From assembly GCF_026341815.1 (NCBI RefSeq), contig NZ_JAPENX010000001.1:6510001-6574000 (forward strand): a DNA stretch of 64,000 bases. The letters are read 5' to 3'. The position numbers were made by a program, and so were the translations under genes. Source of the stretch: Streptomyces sp. NBC_00572. GTDB taxonomy: Bacteria; Actinomycetota; Actinomycetes; Streptomycetales; Streptomycetaceae. Shown here piece by piece: positions 58,603 through 64,000 of the stretch (positions within the stretch are counted from its first letter, which is position 1; the number at the start of each line of letters is the position of its first letter). Under the pieces are notes generated by a model. It saw only the letters and a list, made by a program, of their open reading frames with translations. It made no database searches and had not been told where the DNA came from.

Positions 58603-60806
58603 ACGCAGACAGCGCAGACAGCGCAAGCAGTGCAGGCAACGCAAGGAGCGCCGGCGACGCAGACAACGGGAGCAACGCCTTCGCCGGCCGCGCCACCCAT
58701 GTGGTGCAGGCCGGGGTCATCTACGGTGGTGTGCACGGTGGCCGGGACGCCCCCTCGGTGCCGACCCTGCCGGTGCCGAGGCAACTGCCCCGAGTCGCGA
58801 CCTGTTTCACCGACCGGACGGACCTCCTGGCCGCGCTGAACGCGGTCGCCGCCACCTCGAACGGGGTCGCCATGATCTCGGGGACGGCGGGGGTGGGCAA
58901 GAGCGCGCTCGCCGTCCACTGGGGACATCAGGCGAGGGACCTGTACCCGGACGGCCAGCTCTACGCGAACCTGAGGGGCTACGACCGGCTCGCGCCCCTT
59001 GCGCCCGAGGAGGTCCTCCACGGGTTCCTCTCGGCCCTGGGCGCCCCCGCGGACCGGGTGCCAGGCTCGCTGGACGCCATGTCCTCGCTCTTCCGCTCCC
59101 TGCTCGACGGGAAGCGGGTGCTGCTCGTCGCGGACAACGCGGGAAGCGCGGACCAGGTACGGCCGCTGCTTCCGTCCGCGCCCGGTTGCTTCACGATCGT
59201 CACGAGCAGGAGCAGGCTCGGGGCCCTGACCGCCGTGGACGGCGCCACGCCCGTCGCGATGCGACCGCTGGACACGCCGGACGCGGTGGAGCTGTTCCGC
59301 CGGCTGGCGGGCGACGACGAGGCGGAAGGCGTGACCGGGGACGGAGTGACCAGGCTGGTGCGGCGCTGCGGCCGCCTCCCGCTCACCGTCCGGATCGCCG
59401 CCCAGCAAGCAGGCGCCGGCACGAGTCTGGGTGAACTGATCGAAGAGCTGGAAGGCGACGGCCTCCGGCTGGAATCGCTATCGATGTCGGACGAGCGAAG
59501 CGGAGTGCGCACGGTGTTCTCGTGGTCCTATCAGCAACTTACCCCCGCCGGCGCCAGGGCGTTCCGGCTCCTCGCGCTGCACGCCGGGCCGGACTTCTCC
59601 GTGCCGACGGCTGCCGCGCTGATCGACCTGCCCGAGGCGCAGACCCGGCGGCTCCTGCGCGACCTCGTGGCGGTCAACATGCTGGAGGCGGCGGGACCGA
59701 GACGGTACGGCTTCCACGACCTGCTGCGGGACTACGCCCGGGAGCGGGTCGAGGCGGAGGAGCCCCCCGAGGCACGGGCCCAGGCGCTGGGCCGCGAGCT
59801 GTCCCACTATCTGCGGATGGCGGACGCCGCGGACCGGGTCCTGGTGCCCGAGCGCCAGCACGTACCCCTCGAACGCCACGCGGACGGCGCGAACACACCG
59901 TTCCCGGGGCCCGAGGCGGCCCTCGCGTGGTGCGACTCCGAACTGCCGAGCCTGGTACCCGCCGTGGGCCAGGCGGTGGAGCTCGGTCTGGACGACGTGG
60001 CCTGGAAGCTGCCGGTGGCGCTGGTGTACTTCCTGCGGCTGCGGCGGCACGACACCCACCGGCGGGCCCTGTCGGACACCGCCGTGCGGGCCGCCCGCCG
60101 TCTGGACGACCAGTGGGCCGAGACCTGGAGCCTCATCTGTGTCGCCGGGGCGGAGTCGGACATGGGGCTCCACGAGGACGCCATGCGCCACTTCACCGAG
60201 GCGCTGAGGATCAGCCAGGCCATCGGCGACAGCCATTGGCAGGCGAACAGCATCTACAACATCGCCTGGACGCTCCGCCTCATGGGGCGCTACGAGGAAG
60301 CGCTGGAACGCCAGCGGGAGGCGCTGCCGATCCACCGGAGCATCGGCGACCGGCGGGGCGAGGCGATCACGCGGACCGAGATGGCCGCGTCGAGCCTGGC
60401 CCTCGGCCGGCCGACCGCGGCGTTCCAGGAGTACGAGCGGGCCCTGGACGGTGCCCGGGTGACGGCCGACCTGCCGACGCAGGCCAAGTCCCTGCACGGG
60501 CTGGGCGATGTCTGCCGGACGGTCGGCCGTACCGACGAGGCGATCGGCTGGTACGAGCAGGCGGTCGACGTACGACGGCGCGTCGGCGACCTGCTCGGGC
60601 TGGCCCGCTCGCTCGACCGGCTCGCCGAACAGCTCGTCACCGTCGGTCGCGCGGCCGACGCCCAGGAGGCCTTGGTCGAGGCGGTCGCGATCCTCGATTC
60701 GCTCGGAAACCCGATGGCGGAGGAGGTACGACTCCGTCTCGTGGCATTCGACCACGGCACGGAGCCCGGGGACCGGCCGGCCGACCCGCTGACCGACGGT
60801 GTGTGA
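58599..60806 (+). CDS. fxsT: STAND NTPase with TPR repeats, FxsT-like
   Basis: The 735-residue protein begins with a low-complexity Asp/Ser/Ala tail, then NAFAGRATHVVQAGVIYGG at 26-44 and an NB-ARC-type NTPase with P-loop GTAGVGKS at 95-102, LLVADNAGSADQ (Walker B region), TSRSRLGAL and GRLPLTVRIAA motifs. A winged-helix segment leads to TPR repeats from about 480 on (LYEEALERQREALPIHRSIGDRRGEA-type units). FxSxx-COOH clusters commonly encode such a TPR protein. GTG 58599 overlaps the fxsB stop (GTGA) and follows AAGGGCGGG. The NTPase could sense or regulate the peptide product. Confidence 0.75.
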   Translation: MNADSADSASSAGNARSAGDADNGSNAFAGRATHVVQAGVIYGGVHGGRDAPSVPTLPVPRQLPRVATCFTDRTDLLAALNAVAATSNGVAMISGTAGVGKSALAVHWGHQARDLYPDGQLYANLRGYDRLAPLAPEEVLHGFLSALGAPADRVPGSLDAMSSLFRSLLDGKRVLLVADNAGSADQVRPLLPSAPGCFTIVTSRSRLGALTAVDGATPVAMRPLDTPDAVELFRRLAGDDEAEGVTGDGVTRLVRRCGRLPLTVRIAAQQAGAGTSLGELIEELEGDGLRLESLSMSDERSGVRTVFSWSYQQLTPAGARAFRLLALHAGPDFSVPTAAALIDLPEAQTRRLLRDLVAVNMLEAAGPRRYGFHDLLRDYARERVEAEEPPEARAQALGRELSHYLRMADAADRVLVPERQHVPLERHADGANTPFPGPEAALAWCDSELPSLVPAVGQAVELGLDDVAWKLPVALVYFLRLRRHDTHRRALSDTAVRAARRLDDQWAETWSLICVAGAESDMGLHEDAMRHFTEALRISQAIGDSHWQANSIYNIAWTLRLMGRYEEALERQREALPIHRSIGDRRGEAITRTEMAASSLALGRPTAAFQEYERALDGARVTADLPTQAKSLHGLGDVCRTVGRTDEAIGWYEQAVDVRRRVGDLLGLARSLDRLAEQLVTVGRAADAQEALVEAVAILDSLGNPMAEEVRLRLVAFDHGTEPGDRPADPLTDGV

Positions 60807-60818
60807 CGGCGCACCGAC

Positions 60819-60882
60819 GCCGGACACCGAACCGACCGGACACGGAACGGACCGGACACGGAACCGACCGGACACGGAACCG
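60819..60882. repeat. Four tandem 16-bp repeats between convergent genes
   Basis: Units of the form ACCGGACACGGAACCG occur at 60819, 60835, 60851 and 60867, with small changes in the first two. No stem-loop is obvious. Confidence 0.85.
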
Positions 60883-60919
60883 AGCGGCGCGGGCGTAGGG
60901 CGGGCGGAAGGCGGGCGGC

Positions 60920-62128
60920 TCACCCCCTGGCGATCTCCTTCCCCGCCGCACCGAGGCGGGCCACCGCCTCGGTGACCGCCTCGGCGGACTTGCAGAAGGC
61001 GAAGCGGGCCAGCCACCGCGGGGCGTCGTCGCGGTGGTGGAAGGCGGAGCAGGGGATGGCCACCACTCCGGCGCGTATCGGCAGGTCGCGGCAGAACTCC
61101 ACGTCGTCCGTGTAGCCCCAGCCCCGTACGTCCGCCAGGACGAAGTAGCCGCCCTCACCGGCGAGGGTGGGCAGTCCGGCCGCCTCAAGCCCGTCCCGCA
61201 GCAGGTCGCGGCGGCCGGACAGCTCCTCGCGCAGTTCGGCGGTCCAGCCCTCGACGTCCCACAGCGCCCCGGCCACGGCGGCCTGGAAGGGAGTGCCGGC
61301 GGCGAAGGTGACGAACTGTTTGACGGAGAGGAGGGCGTCCACCAGCGGGGCGGGGCCGCAGGCCCAGCCGATCCGCCAGCCGGTGACGTTGAACGTCTTG
61401 CCCGCCCCGGAGACGACGAGGGTGCGTTCCCGCATGCCGGGCAGGGCGGCGATGGTGCGGTGGCGCCGCCCGTCGTAGGTGAGGTGCTCGTAGACCTCGT
61501 CGGCGACGACGATCACCCCGTGCTCCTGGCACAGGGCGGCGACCACGGCGAGTTCCTCGTCGGTGAAGACCTTTCCGGTCGGGTTGTGCGGGGTGTTGAA
61601 CAGCAGCACCCGGGTGCGCGGCCCGAACCCGGCCCGTAGCGCGGCCTCGTCCAGGGCGAAGCCGTCGTCCCCCGAGGCCAGGGGTACGGTCACCAGCCGG
61701 GCGCCGGCCAGGTCGGCGCAGGCGGAGTAGGCGTCGTAGCAGGGGTCGAAGGTGAGGACCTCGTCCCCCGGATCGCAGAGGGCGAGCAGGGCTGCCGACA
61801 GGGCCTCGGTGGCACCGGCGGTGACGACCACCTCGGTGTCCGGCCGGTACCGGACACCGGTGGTGCGCCGCCGGTAGGAGGCCACGGACTCGCGGAGCTC
61901 GGGGAGCCCGGCCGCCGGGGAGTACTGGTTGAGGCCCTTCGCCACGGCCGCGGTGACCGCGGCCGTCAGGGCGGCGGGGGCGGCCATGGCGGGCGCCCCC
62001 TGCCCCACGTCGACGGCCCCGGTACGGACGGCGAGCTCCCGCATCTCGCTGAAGACCGAGGGCCGGAAGTGCTGGATGCGGAGGGCCCGGTCACGGACGG
62101 GAACCGGCGGGCGGGAGGCGTCGTGCAC
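60920..62128 (-). CDS. Class I/II PLP-dependent aminotransferase
   Basis: The 402-residue enzyme has the fold-type I pattern: AGATEALSAALLALCDPGDEVLTFDPCYDAY, TPHNPTGKVFT, VVADEVYEHLTYDG and the PLP lysine in SGAGKTFNVTGWRIGWA (about 240). This set resembles the KAT/YbdL group that transaminates methionine, glutamine or kynurenine. GTG 62128 follows AAAGAGG; a later start near residue 15 is possible. It is 61 bp downstream of the SIS isomerase gene on the same strand, so it may share its transcript and pathway. Confidence 0.82.
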   Translation of the reverse strand: MHDASRPPVPVRDRALRIQHFRPSVFSEMRELAVRTGAVDVGQGAPAMAAPAALTAAVTAAVAKGLNQYSPAAGLPELRESVASYRRRTTGVRYRPDTEVVVTAGATEALSAALLALCDPGDEVLTFDPCYDAYSACADLAGARLVTVPLASGDDGFALDEAALRAGFGPRTRVLLFNTPHNPTGKVFTDEELAVVAALCQEHGVIVVADEVYEHLTYDGRRHRTIAALPGMRERTLVVSGAGKTFNVTGWRIGWACGPAPLVDALLSVKQFVTFAAGTPFQAAVAGALWDVEGWTAELREELSGRRDLLRDGLEAAGLPTLAGEGGYFVLADVRGWGYTDDVEFCRDLPIRAGVVAIPCSAFHHRDDAPRWLARFAFCKSAEAVTEAVARLGAAGKEIARG

Positions 62129-62189
62129 GTGTCCGGGGCCTCTTTCTCGTGTGTTCCTTGGGGTCGTGCCGGGCGTCGAGGCGGGCCTG

Positions 62190-63293
62190 CTAGCCCTGTG
62201 CCAGCTCCGCGGCGATGGTGTCCCCGTGGTACCAGGGGTTCCCGGCGGCCTCGGAGATCAGGTTCCGCGAGTCGGTGTCGTAGACCCGGCCGAGGTCGAG
62301 GGTGAGGTACTGGATCAGCTCCAGCGCGGTGAAGTACTTCCGCATGAAGGTGGGCTGGTCCAGCGCGACGGTGGTGACCTCGATGTTGCGGTTCTGCGGC
62401 AGGTCGCTGGTCAGCAGCCGGATCAGGTTCGCCATCTTCTGCTTGGTGTACTCGTCGTCCTCGTCGTCCTGCAGGATCAGGACGCTGTGCTTGCGCGAGG
62501 GGTCGGAGAGGGTCGCGACCTCGCTGTGGCAGAACTCGTGGAAGTAGTTCCGCGTGGCCGGGACCATCGCGATCTCGTTGAGGTGCATCTTGGCCAGCTT
62601 CAGCAGGCTCTCGTGCCACTTGGGGGATGCCAGCATGATGACGTTGGCGCCCTCGCTGCGGGCCGCGGCCGCGCGGGCGAGCTCACGGTGGGCGGGGGTG
62701 AAGTCGCGCTCCAGGTGATCGGGGAGCGCTGCCACCTCGGCGCGGAAGTCCTGGGAGATCAAGCCCAGTTCGTAGAACATGTCGAGGAGGATCGCGAAGT
62801 ACTGGCCGACGTGGAACAGCGGGTACTCGCGATCCGGCTCGCTGAGCTGCCAGCGGGCGATGGAGACGCCGTGCTCGGTGCCCAGATCGCCGAGCTTGCC
62901 ACCCGAGGTGAGCAGCAGCACCCGGTCGTGGGCGTGCGCGAGGCGGTGGAAGACGTGCAGGGGCTCGGTGGAGTGGCCGCTGTAGGAGCTGAGGATGACG
63001 AGCGTCTGCTCGTCCTCGATGACGGACTCCGGTATGAGGTAGCGGAAGTCGTAGTCGTTGAAGACGTGGAATTCCAGCTCGGTGTCGACGGAGGTGAAGA
63101 AGGCCCGGACGACATCGGAGACGATGGCCGAGCAGCCCATGCCGGTGAAGACGACACGCTTGAAGTGCCCGTTCTTCATTCGGTCGCGGAGTGCGGGAGT
63201 GATCTCGGCGATCGAGTACTCCTCCGGCTTGCGGAAGCCGCCCCGGTACTGCTTGGTGAGAAACTCCTCGTACCGATCGATACGCGACTGCAT
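62190..63293 (-). CDS. SIS-domain sugar-phosphate isomerase-like protein
   Basis: The 367-residue protein has two SIS domains. The first holds VVFTGMGCSAIVSDVVRAFF and LVILSSYSGHSTEPLHVFHRLAHA (sugar-phosphate binding), the second NVIMLASPKWHESLLKLAKMHLNEIAMVPATRNYFHEF. This arrangement fits bifunctional phosphoglucose/phosphomannose isomerase-like or AgaS-like proteins. ATG at 63293 follows AAAGGGAAC. It is 77 bp downstream of the SDR gene on the same strand, so SDR, isomerase and aminotransferase may form one operon for a modified sugar. Confidence 0.8.
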   Translation of the reverse strand: MQSRIDRYEEFLTKQYRGGFRKPEEYSIAEITPALRDRMKNGHFKRVVFTGMGCSAIVSDVVRAFFTSVDTELEFHVFNDYDFRYLIPESVIEDEQTLVILSSYSGHSTEPLHVFHRLAHAHDRVLLLTSGGKLGDLGTEHGVSIARWQLSEPDREYPLFHVGQYFAILLDMFYELGLISQDFRAEVAALPDHLERDFTPAHRELARAAAARSEGANVIMLASPKWHESLLKLAKMHLNEIAMVPATRNYFHEFCHSEVATLSDPSRKHSVLILQDDEDDEYTKQKMANLIRLLTSDLPQNRNIEVTTVALDQPTFMRKYFTALELIQYLTLDLGRVYDTDSRNLISEAAGNPWYHGDTIAAELAQG

Positions 63294-63370
63294 GGGGTGT
63301 TCCCTTTCGACTGTCCGTGTGGGGGAGGTGCTGAGGGTGAGAGGGATCTTCGGTCCGGCGGTTCGCGTCG

Positions 63371-64000
63371 CTACCACATGAACTGGCCGCCGTCGACGAT
63401 GAACTTCTGGCCGGTGATGTAGGCGGCCTTCTCGCTCACCAGGAACTCCAGGGCGTCGGCCATCTCCTCCGGGCTGCCGATCCGGCCCTGCGGGATCTCG
63501 GCCAGCAGCCGGTCCCGGTATTCCTGTTCGTCCGTGCGGAAACGCGTGCGCATCTCCTCGGTGTCGATCATTCCGGGGATCAGGGAGTTCACGCGGATGG
63601 CCGGGGCGAGTTCCAGCGCCAGGCATTTGGTGAGGTGCAGCAGGCCGGCTTTGCTGGCGCAGTAGTTGGCTCCGTTGAGCCGCGGCCGGATGCCGGTGGT
63701 GGCGGCCACGTTGACCACAGATCCGCCGCCGGCCGCCAGCATGGCCGGGGCCAGAGCCCTGGTCATGTAGAAGGGGCCGGACAGATTGGCCGAGAGGACC
63801 TGGTCCCAGTCCGAGGTGGTCATCTCCAGGAACGGTCCGTCGATGTTGCGGCCCGCGTTGTTGACGAGCACGGACGGGGTGCCATGGGCATCGAGGACGA
63901 GCTCCGCGACCCGGGCGACGTCGTCGGCGTCGGACACGTCCGCCCGTAACGCCGTGAATCCGGCGCCCAGTTCCTTCGCGGCGAGGTCGGCGGACTCCTG
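63371..64000 (-). CDS. Short-chain dehydrogenase/reductase, N-terminus outside window
   Basis: The frame stays open to the last base, so the start lies beyond the window; at least 209 residues are visible. They show SVLVNNAGRNIDGPFLEMT, the catalytic Y-x3-K in GANYCASKAGLLHLTKCLALEL and a C-terminal GSPEEMADALEFLVSEKAAYITGQKFIVDGGQFMW, all typical of FabG-like SDRs. The TGxxxGIG cofactor motif is off the edge. A TTA leucine codon lies at 63947-63949, so translation may depend on bldA. It leads the isomerase/aminotransferase run. Confidence 0.88.
   Translation of the reverse strand, partial: QESADLAAKELGAGFTALRADVSDADDVARVAELVLDAHGTPSVLVNNAGRNIDGPFLEMTTSDWDQVLSANLSGPFYMTRALAPAMLAAGGGSVVNVAATTGIRPRLNGANYCASKAGLLHLTKCLALELAPAIRVNSLIPGMIDTEEMRTRFRTDEQEYRDRLLAEIPQGRIGSPEEMADALEFLVSEKAAYITGQKFIVDGGQFMW

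Overview
The window is very G+C-rich, with near-universal G or C at third codon positions, Tat and lipoprotein signals, rare TTA leucine codons, a DasR-type operator and a 2-methylisoborneol operon. Together these point to a Streptomyces chromosome, probably an accessory or arm-like region because pseudogenes, minisatellites and peptide-type gene clusters are frequent. No rRNA, tRNA or CRISPR was seen. All calls come from reading the sequence and from memory of protein families; no database search was run.

Layout. 1-3110: end of a family 2 encapsulin shell gene, then 2-MIB synthase and GPP 2-C-methyltransferase (earthy-odour terpenoid), with a long inverted-repeat element between the first two. 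3184-8262: PfkB sugar kinase, a secreted streptogrisin-type protease with a TTA codon, a cupin/LysR pair and a GH18 chitinase whose promoter holds a DasR-like site. 8356-10237: a MerB-like remnant, a MerR regulator, a 22-aa leader peptide and a DUF1684 protein. 10227-13691: a truncated ThiF-like RiPP protein abutting an M20 peptidase fragment, next to a SARP-type regulator.

14855-20864 is a one-direction block: HFCD cysteine-decarboxylase-like flavoprotein, a 240-aa repeat protein ending in Thr-Thr-Cys-Cys, a radical SAM/SPASM maturase, an LpxL-like acyltransferase, an unrecognised 255-aa protein and a 2OG-Fe(II) oxygenase. I read this as a candidate undescribed peptide natural-product (RiPP-like) pathway. 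20882-23406 holds a membrane protein, an MFS exporter and a small unknown.

23539-42674 looks like one carbon-acquisition locus for glycosaminoglycan or glycoprotein material. A minus-strand run (M60-like peptidase, PL8 lyase, DUF2264/GH154-like protein, lectin-repeat metalloprotease) and a plus-strand run (two permeases, lipoprotein binding protein, M1 peptidase, beta-helix protein, Gfo/Idh/MocA oxidoreductase) flank a LacI regulator and a D-2-hydroxyacid dehydrogenase. Three matching LacI-type operator-like sites sit at the start regions. No transporter ATPase is present, so a shared ATPase such as MsiK is likely.

42996-51778: diacylglycerol-kinase-like protein, PadR/membrane pair, a sigma-like/TM/CAP fusion, a double NUDIX protein and an ABC exporter. 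52200-55121: a possible conflict system (coiled-coil/glycine-rich membrane protein, PD-(D/E)XK-like protein with glycine-rich membrane segments, and a small protein with a VVQ-G-I-GG tail). 55904-60806: an FxSxx-type cluster (FxsA-like precursor, FxsB radical SAM, STAND-TPR protein) whose precursor motif is unusually not C-terminal. 60920-64000: aminotransferase, SIS isomerase and a truncated SDR.
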